Positions 52,927 to 61,623 of a stretch of DNA of 64,000 nucleotides are shown piece after piece (position 1 is the stretch's first letter; each line of letters opens with the position of its first letter). The translations under genes were made by a program, and so were the position numbers. Under the pieces are notes generated by a model. The model did no database searches, was not told the origin of the DNA, and worked only from the letters and a program-made list of their open reading frames with translations. The DNA comes from an uncultured Chlorobiaceae bacterium (GTDB lineage Bacteria; Bacteroidota; Chlorobiia; Chlorobiales; Chlorobiaceae): contig CAIRXW010000014.1 of the NCBI GenBank assembly GCA_903882665.1, positions 1 through 64,000 of the forward strand, written 5' to 3'.

Positions 52927-53553
52927 ATGAAGGCCATCATTTTATACGACAGCAGATCGTCAAATGGTTCTACTGAGGCGGTCATCGATGCCATAGGGCT
53001 GGGGTTGGTGGAAGCCGGTTTTTATGTGGAAAAAGCAAAATGCAGGGCGACGGCGGACTACAGTTTTGTCAAGGATTTTGATCTTGTTATTCTTGGCGCG
53101 CCGGTTTACTATTTTGTTGTTGCTTCGCAGCTTTTGGGGGCTTTGATCCATGGAAACCTGAAAAAAAATCTTAAAAGGAAAAAGATTGCCCTCTTCCTGA
53201 CATGCGGAAGTTCCCAGTCTACTGCAGCAGTGCTTTATCTGCCGCAGTTGAAAATTCACTTGATCCGCAATAAAATTCTTGCTGAAAAAATTTTTTTGCC
53301 ATCGGTTCTTTCAGATGGCGATGCTCTTGAGTTGTTTGTTGAAGATGTTCTTCATCAGTACAATAAAAGCCTGAAATCCAGAGCGTTGTCGGCGAAATGG
53401 ACCAACGAGGCCCAGGAATGGTTTCAGTCCATGCCCTCTTTTATGCAGGGGAAGTTCAGGACAATGGCTGAAGAGTACGCCGAGGAAATGGGATATAAGG
53501 AGATTACCCTTGCAGTGCTTGAAGAGGCGCGCGATACCCTTGGCGGTACATAG
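52927..53553 (+). CDS. Flavodoxin-like protein fused to PCP_red domain
   Basis: A 208-residue fusion. Residues 1-150 form a flavodoxin fold: AIILYDSRSSNGSTEAVIDA has the FMN phosphate loop position, FDLVILGAPVYYFVVASQLL the second loop, and ALFLTCGSS the third. Residues about 157-208 match the PCP_red domain found at the C-terminus of the BchB/ChlB subunit of dark protochlorophyllide reductase (WTNEAQEWFQSMPSFMQGKF, then EEYAEEMGYKEITLAVLEEA). The ATG at 52927 is preferred to the upstream TTG. Being in the bciD-cruB neighbourhood, an electron-donor role in bacteriochlorophyll synthesis is a reasonable inference; activity is unknown. Confidence 0.8.
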   Translation: MKAIILYDSRSSNGSTEAVIDAIGLGLVEAGFYVEKAKCRATADYSFVKDFDLVILGAPVYYFVVASQLLGALIHGNLKKNLKRKKIALFLTCGSSQSTAAVLYLPQLKIHLIRNKILAEKIFLPSVLSDGDALELFVEDVLHQYNKSLKSRALSAKWTNEAQEWFQSMPSFMQGKFRTMAEEYAEEMGYKEITLAVLEEARDTLGGT

Positions 53554-53611
53554 TGGTGAACCAACCGCGCCAATAACGGCGAATGGCAAGGGTTTTGTTG
53601 CGGATTTCTTC

Positions 53612-53737
53612 TCATTTTACGCTTTTATTGGCAGAGTGTTTGCCGATAAACTTGTTCAGAAGAATGACGATCGTAATGCCCGAGAAGAAAAAGAGTACAG
53701 GGGCGAAGAGCGATGTGTAGCGGGTGAATTCTTGCAT
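53612..53737 (-). CDS. Small single-span membrane protein
   Basis: A 41-residue frame, 29 bp downstream of bciD on the same strand. Sequence starts MQEFTRYTSLFAPVLFFFSG and continues ITIVILLNKFIGKHSANKSVK, giving one membrane helix (about residues 9-28) with a basic C-terminus, so an N-out or N-in single span. The frame is intact from ATG (53737) to TGA (53614-53612). The ribosome binding site is weak. Function unknown; it may belong to the bciD transcript. Confidence 0.55.
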   Translation of the reverse strand: MQEFTRYTSLFAPVLFFFSGITIVILLNKFIGKHSANKSVK

Positions 53738-53766
53738 GGTTGCTGGTCTGGATGGTTTATGGATAT

Positions 53767-55152
53767 TTATTTTCTGAGGTTGTTATTGCGTTCAAAGGTC
53801 TCAAGCTGTTCAGCGATGTTTTTTCTGAATGCAAGGCTTGTGATGAGATTAAGAAATTTATAGGGATTTTTTCTTACCCTGTTTGCAATATTTTTCCATG
53901 AATAGGCCTTGTAGTAACTCGACAGGAATTTGTGCTGAAAAGCAACAGGTTCATATTTTGCGGAGTGGATAACAAGATTGGATGCGTTGTATTTTTCCCA
54001 GTCGTAGTCGGTGATCAACCCTTTTTTTGTGTACTCCAGGAACATTTTTGTTCCTGGATAGGGGGTGATGATCTGAAAAATCGGCATAAAAACGTTGTTT
54101 TTGCTGACAAACTGCACCAGATCATCCATGTCTTCAAAACTGTCAAGATCCGGGTTTATCAGGAAATTTCCCTGTATGTTCAGGCCCGCTCGCCGGCACT
54201 CATCAATAACCCTCTTGAATGTATCGGCGGAATTGACGTGGCCTTTATTGTAAGCCTCAAGGGAGCTTTGTTTTATGGACTCGAATCCAACCAGCACCAT
54301 GAGGCATCCTGAGTCGACCAGCCGTCTGACCGTCTCCTGGTCTTCAAGAAAATTCATGCTGAAGAAAACACTGTAATTGATGTTGCATCCTTTCAGGAGT
54401 TCAAGTGCTTCCCAGAGTTTTTTCTTGTTGATGCCAAGGTTTTCGTCGCAAAGCATGAACCATGGTTTTGATGCCCTTCGTGTTTTTTTGAAAAACACCT
54501 CTTTTGCGGTTTCAATCTGTTTTTTCAGCTCTTCAGGATCCTGTGTCCGATAGAGTTTTCCTGTAAAATTCGGTGTAACACAAAATGAGCACTCAAAGGG
54601 GCAGCCGCGAGTGACATAGATCGGTATTGATTTTGTTCCGTCAATTTTTCCCCGCTTTGAAGATTTTGCAATCCTGACATAATCAAGAGCGGCTATTTTT
54701 GTTACTGGCGGAAAATCAAGAGCGTTGTAGAGTGGTTTCAGGCGATTGCCGGAGGCATCTTCCAGAACGGTACTCCAGAGGTTTTCGGCCTCTCCGCAAA
54801 CAATGCTGTCGGCATGGGCCTGTGCTTCATCCGGGTTGAAGGAGACATGCAGGCCGCCGAGTATGACTTTTTTGCCCTGTTGGCGAAAGCGGTCGGCAAT
54901 TTCGTATGCTCTCGATGCATCGATGGTTCGTGACGTTATACCGATAAGGTCATACTCTCCGTCATAGTCTATTTGGTCATTGAAGTGTTCGTCAGCAATT
55001 TCGATATCATACTCTTTCGGTGTTATGCTTACAAGAACACCAATTGCCATATTGAACAACGGTTGCTGGTTGCTTTTCGAGTCTTTTTTTCCCTTGGGTG
55101 CAATCAAAAGCAGCTTAAAGGGTTTTCTGTGTTGAAGAGCAGTTTGTCCCAT
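53767..55152 (-). CDS. bciD: Radical SAM enzyme, probable bacteriochlorophyllide d C-7 oxidase BciD
   Basis: A 461-residue radical SAM enzyme. The N-terminal 150 residues form a Rossmann-like domain resembling cobalamin-binding modules ([48 protein letters not shown]), but a DxHxxG cobalamin signature is not seen. The 4Fe-4S site CPFECSFC (CxxxCxxC) lies near residue 195. The ATG at 55152 is preferred to a TTG at 55188. BciD converts the C-7 methyl to formyl in bacteriochlorophyll e synthesis and is typical of brown species. The name rests on family type plus the adjoining CruA/CruB-type cyclase and chlorosome genes; BchQ/BchR-like or other radical SAM roles cannot be fully excluded. Confidence 0.78.
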   Translation of the reverse strand: MGQTALQHRKPFKLLLIAPKGKKDSKSNQQPLFNMAIGVLVSITPKEYDIEIADEHFNDQIDYDGEYDLIGITSRTIDASRAYEIADRFRQQGKKVILGGLHVSFNPDEAQAHADSIVCGEAENLWSTVLEDASGNRLKPLYNALDFPPVTKIAALDYVRIAKSSKRGKIDGTKSIPIYVTRGCPFECSFCVTPNFTGKLYRTQDPEELKKQIETAKEVFFKKTRRASKPWFMLCDENLGINKKKLWEALELLKGCNINYSVFFSMNFLEDQETVRRLVDSGCLMVLVGFESIKQSSLEAYNKGHVNSADTFKRVIDECRRAGLNIQGNFLINPDLDSFEDMDDLVQFVSKNNVFMPIFQIITPYPGTKMFLEYTKKGLITDYDWEKYNASNLVIHSAKYEPVAFQHKFLSSYYKAYSWKNIANRVRKNPYKFLNLITSLAFRKNIAEQLETFERNNNLRK

Positions 55153-55388
55153 GATCAAGTTTGTCGTTAAACCAAAGGCAGGTTTCAATGAACAGTGGCT
55201 TGCTGCTCATGACTTTTTCGATGAGTTGCCGTTTGCTGGTGGTATGCAATCTGCACGTGAAATTACAAATTTCTATCAGCTTTAAAAGCGTTTTCATGAT
55301 GGGTGAACTCCTGGAGCTTCTCTTTTTTTTTGGTTACATTACTCAGGTGCAGAGTGAACGATGGAGAGCGTCGGGAGTTTAAGGCGTT

Positions 55389-57023
55389 TTGACGGAGAAG
55401 GAAGAAGGTGTAAATTTACCTTTTATTTGCAACGGTTCTTTTAACTGGTATTTGCTGCTTATGGGACTCGAACAGGTACGTCAGACGCATCCGCTCGTTT
55501 ATAAGCACTTCAGCAGGCTCAATGATGGGCAAAAACATTTTGAGCAAATCCTTGAAATAGATCGCTATTGGGATCAGGTCAACAGTGGCGTTTGTCTGGA
55601 CGTGGTTTTTGATGGTGAGATGATGCCGAAAGGCGTCGTGATCAGCGGAGAGTATGATATTGTTTATGCAGGGGGAGCTCTGGCTCTTTTTCATGCTGCG
55701 ATTATGGCTGAAAAGTATCAGCGCCCGGTTCTTGTTTTTGACAGGAATGTTCCCGGAAAGTCAACACGTGACTGGAATATATCGAGGAGTGAGCTGAAAA
55801 ATCTGGAGGAGACGGGGGTTTTTTCACCAGAAGAGATTGAGCGCAGTATCGTCTGCCGTTATAAAACCGGCTGGGCCGAATTTTTTGTTGAAGATAGCCG
55901 GAAAAAAAGACTCTATCTCAATAATGTGCTTGATTGTGCGGTTGATGCCGATAAACTGCTGAATCTTGCAAAACAAAAAATTCTTGCTGCTGCCGGCAAT
56001 CAGGTTTTAAGTTGCCTTACCTTTAAACGGTGCTTTCAGTTTCCGGGTCATGTTGTTGTTGAAGTTGAAGATAGGGAGCATGAAAAATTCTACTATAAAG
56101 CACTGCTTCTGGCCGATGCCATGGGCGTCGCATCTCCTGTTGCCCGGCAGTTGAATCATGGACGCCCTCAGACTCATGTTTGCCCGACGGTTGGTACTCT
56201 TGCCTCCGGTCTGGAGGGTGTCGATGAAGAGATTGGCGAAATACTTGTCAGCATTGAGCCGGCAGATCACAGTTCCGGAAATGGCCGTCAGTTAATCTGG
56301 GAAGGGTTTCCTGCCGGAAAAAAGCAGTATACGACCTACCTCTTTTTTTATGACTCTCTTGATTCGGGTAACGACAAGAGTCTTCTCGGGCTGTTTGAGA
56401 CCTATTTCACGAAACTTCCCTCATATAAAAATCCGGGAGCTGATTTTGTGATTCACCGGCCGGTTTTTGGCATTATCCCGGCATATTTTCATGATGGTTT
56501 TACCCTGGTTCGTGAAGTTGCCGCTGACAATATTCTCATGATCGGTGATGCAGCCGCTCTTGGTTCACCGTTGACTTTTTGTGGCTTTGGCTCTTTTGTT
56601 CGTAACATCAAGTCATTGACTACCGGGCTGGAATATGTTTTGCAAAGTGGCCAACTGGAGAAAGGGAATCTTGAGCGGGTGAGCGCCTATGAGCCCAATG
56701 TGGCCAGCATGGCAAACCTCATGAAGTATATGTGCTACTGTAAAAAGACCGATAGCCGCAACTTTGTCAATGAAATGATGAATGAAGTCATGATCGTGCT
56801 CGATCGTCTTCCGCCCCGTTATCGTGAATCACTGTTCCGCGATACCATGGATCTTGCCGACCTCTTCGTTGTCGGTGTTCATGTTGCCTGCGGCTATCCT
56901 GGAATTTTAAGGGCGACGGTCAGCAAGCTTGGTTTGCATGGATCGATTGGTATGATGAAGAATATGATTGGTTGGGCCCTCTCGCGGAAATCCATAAAAA
57001 GACGATATTTTTTTAATCCTTAA
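55389..57023 (+). CDS. cruB: CruA/CruB-type lycopene (gamma-carotene) cyclase, probable CruB
   Basis: A 544-residue flavoprotein-like enzyme. A dinucleotide-binding region is modified (YDIVYAGGALALFHAAIMA), and a second motif reads NILMIGDAAALGSPLTFCGF, as in CruA-family cyclases. CruA/CruB close the ends of lycopene or gamma-carotene. In brown Chlorobium species CruB forms the second ring needed for beta-carotene and isorenieratene; divergence from bciD favours CruB. A TTG start at 55389 with TAAGG upstream is used; an ATG at 55461 (MGLEQVRQTHP) is an alternative. It reads divergently from bciD and leads into the CsmC-like gene 13 bp away. Confidence 0.78.
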   Translation: MTEKEEGVNLPFICNGSFNWYLLLMGLEQVRQTHPLVYKHFSRLNDGQKHFEQILEIDRYWDQVNSGVCLDVVFDGEMMPKGVVISGEYDIVYAGGALALFHAAIMAEKYQRPVLVFDRNVPGKSTRDWNISRSELKNLEETGVFSPEEIERSIVCRYKTGWAEFFVEDSRKKRLYLNNVLDCAVDADKLLNLAKQKILAAAGNQVLSCLTFKRCFQFPGHVVVEVEDREHEKFYYKALLLADAMGVASPVARQLNHGRPQTHVCPTVGTLASGLEGVDEEIGEILVSIEPADHSSGNGRQLIWEGFPAGKKQYTTYLFFYDSLDSGNDKSLLGLFETYFTKLPSYKNPGADFVIHRPVFGIIPAYFHDGFTLVREVAADNILMIGDAAALGSPLTFCGFGSFVRNIKSLTTGLEYVLQSGQLEKGNLERVSAYEPNVASMANLMKYMCYCKKTDSRNFVNEMMNEVMIVLDRLPPRYRESLFRDTMDLADLFVVGVHVACGYPGILRATVSKLGLHGSIGMMKNMIGWALSRKSIKRRYFFNP

Positions 57024-57036
57024 ATGAAGAATGATC

Positions 57037-57390
57037 ATGGCAAAAGATGAAAAAAAAGGCGGATTTTTTTCCCGGTTCAAAAAAAGTGATGCCTCTTCCC
57101 AGGAGGAGCCTGCTATAAAAGCAGCAACGACGCCGTCATCCCAGGCGCAAAGCCGCACTGTTGCGGCCTCATCTGGAAGCGCTGCACTGCCTAAAGCAGC
57201 AGTTGCTCAGGAGCAGGTCGAGGATTCAGCACTATCGGAGCCCCTTATTGATACCGTTGAAGCCTTCAATGTCTATTGCAGCTCTCTCGTTGATATTGGC
57301 ACCTCGCAGTTGAAGATTGTTGAGATGGTATGCGGTATGTTATCCAATTCAATCAATAAAATTCTTGATGGCTCTGCCAAAAAAGAGTAG
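57037..57390 (+). CDS. Chlorosome envelope protein, CsmC/CsmD-like
   Basis: A 117-residue protein. The N-terminal third is Lys/Ser/Ala-rich and charged (MAKDEKKGGFFSRFKKSD), the middle Ala/Ser-rich, and the last 50 residues contain the helix VEAFNVYCSSLVDIGTSQL and VCGMLSNSINKILDGSAKKE. The pattern fits CsmC/CsmD chlorosome envelope proteins. ATG at 57037 is one of two close Met codons (57031, 57037). It starts 13 bp after cruB and would be cotranscribed. Confidence 0.7.
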   Translation: MAKDEKKGGFFSRFKKSDASSQEEPAIKAATTPSSQAQSRTVAASSGSAALPKAAVAQEQVEDSALSEPLIDTVEAFNVYCSSLVDIGTSQLKIVEMVCGMLSNSINKILDGSAKKE

Positions 57391-57471
57391 ATCGCCGGCT
57401 TCGTTTTTTTTCGATAAGGCTTTCATAGCTTAGAGATGACCTGTTTGTCAAGAGTGTAAACAAGAATTTTT

Positions 57472-57729
57472 ATGTCTGATAATCAACCGCACCTGTTACC
57501 GGAAGGAGTTCTCAAGCCAGCAGCAGCAATTGTCAGCGGGGCATTTCTTCTCTCCCCCCTGGGGATTCCGTTCTTTGTTCGAGGCGTGCCACGGATATTG
57601 CTTGCTGGCCTTGGTGGTTTTCTGGCAGGAAAAGTGGCGGACAAGGTTGCTGGCAAGTTTGCTGAAAATTTGGGACAGGTTATGCAGCAAAGGGCGGAGG
57701 AGCATGATTCAGGAACTCTCTATCCGTGA
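57472..57729 (+). CDS. Small hydrophobic protein of chlorosome cluster
   Basis: An 85-residue protein of unknown function. The core is Gly/Ala-rich and hydrophobic (AAAIVSGAFLLSPLGIPFFV, then ILLAGLGGFLAGKVADKVAG), which allows two short helices or a hairpin. C-terminal QRAEEHDSGTLYP is polar. It lies 81 bp after the CsmC-like gene and 65 bp before the next. A membrane or envelope-associated role is possible by analogy with neighbours only. Confidence 0.65.
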   Translation: MSDNQPHLLPEGVLKPAAAIVSGAFLLSPLGIPFFVRGVPRILLAGLGGFLAGKVADKVAGKFAENLGQVMQQRAEEHDSGTLYP

Positions 57730-57794
57730 TGAGCGTTTGAAGGCTTCATGACTCTTTATCTGGATTTCGTGTCCTCAATTTTTTTCGTACATCA

Positions 57795-58418
57795 ATGGAA
57801 GTTGTTGGTAAAAGTAAAGCACATGTCGTTCTTGACTCTTGTTTTCATGAATCGATTCTCTATTTTTCGGATCATGAAAAGCTGCTGAAGTGTAATCCTT
57901 ATTGCAGTAACGTCAAGTATTTAGTGGATCTCGGTATTTTTCAGTGGATTTTTCAGGTGGCCGATCCCCGAAACAATCCAATTACTGCGGTATTTTTTGT
58001 CCGCCAACTGGAGGAGGCGTTTTCGTTTGATGACAGTTATGGCCAGCAGTTGGCTGCCAGGGTGCAAAACAGGGCACACCTCAATGGTCATGGAAAGCGG
58101 ATTCGCTGGGAAGCGGTTCACGATCATCCTGAGGTTGAGCGGCTCTCTCCACACACCTTCATAGGGCAGGCCAGTTCTGAAATTTGCCTGCTGCATCAGC
58201 ATGATGGCCGGACATCGGTCTATTTTGATACCGATATTGCTCTTGATTTTGACCTCTCTTTTCCCCTGAATCTTATGCCGGAGGGTATACTCCGCTTTAT
58301 GACCGAAGCGGTCATGTCGCAGATCATGCAGCAGGCCACAGAAAGTATGCTCTGTCAGGTTCAGTCAGATATCTGCTGCACGGCGGCTGAACTTGTTGTA
58401 GAGGGCGGAAAAAAATAG
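57795..58418 (+). CDS. Conserved hypothetical, SRPBCC/DUF1997-like
   Basis: A 207-residue soluble protein. N-terminal pattern FHESILYFSDHEKLLKCNPY followed by WIFQVADPRNNPITAVFFVR, and the C-terminal FPLNLMPEGILRFMTEAVMS helix, resemble DUF1997/SRPBCC-type lipid- or pigment-binding folds. Three cysteines occur near the C-terminus (SMLCQVQSDICCTAAEL). It follows the small hydrophobic gene by 65 bp. Assignment to the fold is tentative; no function is known. Confidence 0.55.
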   Translation: MEVVGKSKAHVVLDSCFHESILYFSDHEKLLKCNPYCSNVKYLVDLGIFQWIFQVADPRNNPITAVFFVRQLEEAFSFDDSYGQQLAARVQNRAHLNGHGKRIRWEAVHDHPEVERLSPHTFIGQASSEICLLHQHDGRTSVYFDTDIALDFDLSFPLNLMPEGILRFMTEAVMSQIMQQATESMLCQVQSDICCTAAELVVEGGKK

Positions 58419-58481
58419 GGCAGGGATTGCCTGTTATAGTGGTGTGAAGAAATCAGCAAAACCGTAAGGAATGCAAATCGC

Positions 58482-59120
58482 ATGATTGTTGAACAGTTTC
58501 GTACAGGCGGCGACAGGAACTTCGGTTACCTTGTTGCCGATGAGCTTACCAGGGATGCTCTGGTTATTGACGCCTCTTTCAATCCTTCCATGATTGTCCG
58601 GTTTGCCGTTGAACGGGGTTTTGTGATCCGTTATCTATTTTCAACCCATGGCCATGACGATCACACCAATGGCAATGAAGCCATCAGGCTGATGACCACT
58701 CTTTCCCCCCTGCTTTATGGTGATACCTGTCCCCGGACTGGTATTACCGTCGAAGATGGGGCCCTTTTTCCTCTTGGCTCTCTTGAAGCCCGTATTCTCC
58801 ATACGCCTGGGCATACAAGGGATTCTATCTGCATTCATGTTGGCCATGCTCTTTTTACCGGCGACACCCTTTTTACGGGAAAGGTGGGGGGAACCGGCAG
58901 TGAAGAGCAGGCACGTGATGAATTCCTCTCGCTGCACAAACTCATGCTGCTTCCCGGAAAGACCGTACTTTATCCAGGACACGATTACGGCGTGTCGCCC
59001 GTCTCCTCCATCAGTACAGAGCTTGCGTCCAATCCCTTCCTGCTTCAAAAGGATTTCAATGCTTTTCTTGCCCTGAAACAAAACTGGGCGGCCTATAAAA
59101 AAACGCATGGAATTGCATGA
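58482..59120 (+). CDS. MBL-fold hydrolase (glyoxalase II/persulfide dioxygenase-like)
   Basis: A 212-residue metallo-beta-lactamase protein. Metal ligands in THGHDDHTNG (HxHxDH), HTPGHT, FTGDTLF and YPGHDYG are all present. Length and motif set fit the hydroxyacylglutathione hydrolase-like group, which also includes thiol and persulfide enzymes. In a sulfur oxidiser a sulfur-related substrate is conceivable, but sequence does not decide. The gene follows the DUF1997-like gene by 63 bp. Confidence 0.88.
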   Translation: MIVEQFRTGGDRNFGYLVADELTRDALVIDASFNPSMIVRFAVERGFVIRYLFSTHGHDDHTNGNEAIRLMTTLSPLLYGDTCPRTGITVEDGALFPLGSLEARILHTPGHTRDSICIHVGHALFTGDTLFTGKVGGTGSEEQARDEFLSLHKLMLLPGKTVLYPGHDYGVSPVSSISTELASNPFLLQKDFNAFLALKQNWAAYKKTHGIA

Positions 59121-59318
59121 TTTCACTTTTTTTAAGTGAGCTGTTTTTGCAATTATGTTGTTTTTTTTTATAAATTGACTCCTCATGCCAATTCTTCGGA
59201 TTGACGTCTGGCGTTCCTCCCTTTTTCAGCTTTCTGACATAAAATCGGCTGCGTGTTGTTGTTTATGCCGAACAGTAAAATATAGGTGTTATCTGTTTTT
59301 TTAATTTTAAGTAACCTG

Positions 59319-59771
59319 ATGACTATGGATCAGCTTATAACATTACGTACACTGCCGGTATCTGCTCTCATGCAGAAAGAGTTTCACATCATCAAGGGAA
59401 GTTGTACGGTAGCCGAGGCTTTGCAGATCATGAAACGGAGCAAGGAGAGCGGTCTTATCGTCGAGCCTCGTAATGAGGATGATTGTTACGGCATTGTGAC
59501 GGAGAAAGATATTCTTGAAAAAGTGATTGATCCGGGTGAGGATGTTCACCGTGATCCGTGGAATACTCCTGTTTTTCAGATCATGAGCAAGCCGGTTATC
59601 AGTGTTAATCCCAGCCTCCGCATAAAGTATGCCCTTCGCCTGATGAAACGGAGCAATATCAGGCGCCTTACCGTCATGGAAAACAATAAAATTCTTGGTC
59701 TCCTCAACATGACGGATGTGCTTCATGCTGTTGAGGAACTTCCTGTTCATGACAATCATGTCGCCCTGTAG
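59319..59771 (+). CDS. CBS-domain pair protein
   Basis: A 150-residue protein made of two CBS domains (about residues 10-75 and 80-140), the adenosine-nucleotide sensing module. Repeats are visible in [53 protein letters not shown] and [12 protein letters not shown]. No effector domain is attached, so it probably binds a partner. ATG at 59319 or 59325; the upstream TTG at 59286 is not supported. It precedes the sdh operon by 137 bp. Confidence 0.88.
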   Translation: MTMDQLITLRTLPVSALMQKEFHIIKGSCTVAEALQIMKRSKESGLIVEPRNEDDCYGIVTEKDILEKVIDPGEDVHRDPWNTPVFQIMSKPVISVNPSLRIKYALRLMKRSNIRRLTVMENNKILGLLNMTDVLHAVEELPVHDNHVAL

Positions 59772-59908
59772 CCGTAAGGGTACTTTGTACAGCTTTCCTC
59801 AGTAATACCAGAAAGACCAATTTCAATGAGCGGGGTGTCAGCGGTTGCAGCGCCCCTCCATTTAATCAGTGAGGCCCTCTCTACAGCTTCACAAGGAGAT
59901 TTGAGTGT

Positions 59909-61612
59909 ATGAAACCATTTGATATTGTTATTGTCGGAGGCGGCGGGGCCGGGCTCTATGCCGCCATGGAGGCAATGAAAACCAATCCGGCACTGAATAT
60001 CGCCGTTCTCTCCAAAGTTTATCCCAACCGTTCTCATACCTCTGCGGCTCAGGGCGGTGCCAATGCGGCGCTTGGCAACAAGGCAAAGGACGATACGGTT
60101 GAGATGCATATTTTTGATACCATCAAGGGGGGGGATTACCTTGCTGATCAGGATGCTGTTGATGTACTTTGCTCGGAAGCGCCCAAAATCATCCGTGAAC
60201 TTGAAAATATGGGGACGCCCTGGTCAAGGATGGAGGACAACACCATTGCGCAGAGGCCTTTTGGTGGAGCCGGTCGTCCACGCTGCTGCTACTGTTCTGA
60301 TAAAACAGGTCATACCATTCTGCAGACGCTCTATGAACAGTGTCTGAAAAAGGGCGTGATTTTCTTCAATGAGTATTTTGCACTGAATCTCTCGGTCAGC
60401 GGAAGCCGCTCGAACGGGCTGATTGCCATGAATATGAAGACGGGCAAGGTCGAAGCTTTCCAGGCCAAAACGGTGATTCTTGCTACCGGAGGCTATGCCA
60501 AAATGTACTGGAACCGGTCAAGCAATGCTGCGGGTAATACCGGTGACGGTCAGGCTATTGCCTATCGGGCGGGCATTCCGCTCAAGGACATGGAATTTGT
60601 TCAGTTTCATCCGACTGGTTTGAGAAAGAGCGGTCTTCTGGTCACTGAAGGAGCCAGGGGTGAAGGTGGTTACCTGCTTAACAAGGACGGTGAGCGCTTC
60701 ATGTCACGCTATGCACCCGAAAAGATGGAGCTTGGCCCGCGCGACCTCGTTTCCCGATCGCTTGAAACGGAAATTTTGCAAGGAAGGGGATTTGACAGCC
60801 CGGCTGGCAAATATCTTCATCTCGATCTCACTCATCTCGGGGCGGATCTTATCAAATCACGTCTTCCCCAGATACGTGAAATGTCGATGAACTTTGAAGG
60901 TGTTGACCCCATTGAGGAGCCGATTCCTGTCAGACCGACCGCTCATTACTCCATGGGGGGAATTGATACCGATAACCAGACCAGGACGGTCATGGAGGGC
61001 GTCTATGCCGCGGGTGAGTGCGGCTGTGTTTCGGTTCATGGTGCGAATCGCCTCGGAGGTAATTCTCTGCTTGATATTCTGGTCTTTGGGCGTATTGCCG
61101 GCCGTACGGCGGCTGAGGAGGCGGGAAAATTTACGCCTGGCAGGATATCTGAAGCTGAGCTTGCAGAACAGTTTGAAGAGATCAGGGGTGGTATGCACCC
61201 TTCCGGTCGTTATGAGCGGTATGGCGAATTGCGCGAAGAACTTGGTCAGACGCTGGCACTCAACGTTGGTATTTTCAGGGAGTCGTCACTGCTGCAGAAA
61301 GGGATCTCTGATATTGCCGAGCTTAAGGAACGCTTCAAAAAAGTCCGTATCTCTGACAGCAGTGATGTTTTCAACACCAATCTGATGCAGGTGCTTGAAT
61401 TGAAAAATATGCTGGATCTGGCTGAAACCGTTGCTGCCGGAGCTTATGCCCGTCAGGAAAGCCGCGGCTCCCATACCCGGATTGATTTCCCTGTACGGGA
61501 TGACGCGAACTGGCACAAGCATACACTGGCGACCCTGGTCAAGGGAGACGTTACCCTTGGTGAAAAGCCGGTAACAATGGGACGTTATGAACTCCAGGAA
61601 AGAACTTATTAA
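59909..61612 (+). CDS. sdhA: Succinate dehydrogenase/fumarate reductase flavoprotein subunit
   Basis: A 567-residue subunit A. FAD-binding IVIVGGGGAGLYAAMEAM at residues 5-22, the FAD-linking His in NRSHTSAAQGG, substrate loop FHPTG, catalytic Arg/His region in RPTAHYSMGGI and GECGCVSVHGANRLGGNSLL are present. AAGGAG precedes the ATG. It is followed by sdhB (11-bp gap) and a CCG-domain subunit, the E-type layout. In green sulfur bacteria it would work in the reductive TCA cycle as fumarate reductase. Confidence 0.96.
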   Translation: MKPFDIVIVGGGGAGLYAAMEAMKTNPALNIAVLSKVYPNRSHTSAAQGGANAALGNKAKDDTVEMHIFDTIKGGDYLADQDAVDVLCSEAPKIIRELENMGTPWSRMEDNTIAQRPFGGAGRPRCCYCSDKTGHTILQTLYEQCLKKGVIFFNEYFALNLSVSGSRSNGLIAMNMKTGKVEAFQAKTVILATGGYAKMYWNRSSNAAGNTGDGQAIAYRAGIPLKDMEFVQFHPTGLRKSGLLVTEGARGEGGYLLNKDGERFMSRYAPEKMELGPRDLVSRSLETEILQGRGFDSPAGKYLHLDLTHLGADLIKSRLPQIREMSMNFEGVDPIEEPIPVRPTAHYSMGGIDTDNQTRTVMEGVYAAGECGCVSVHGANRLGGNSLLDILVFGRIAGRTAAEEAGKFTPGRISEAELAEQFEEIRGGMHPSGRYERYGELREELGQTLALNVGIFRESSLLQKGISDIAELKERFKKVRISDSSDVFNTNLMQVLELKNMLDLAETVAAGAYARQESRGSHTRIDFPVRDDANWHKHTLATLVKGDVTLGEKPVTMGRYELQERTY

Positions 61613-61623
61613 CTATTTTGCTT

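Noticed and set aside
55161-55382. 73-codon plus-strand frame between bciD and cruB
   Set aside because: Hydrophobic but lacks a good start and ribosome binding site, and overlaps the 5' end region of the minus-strand bciD transcript; possible but not supported.
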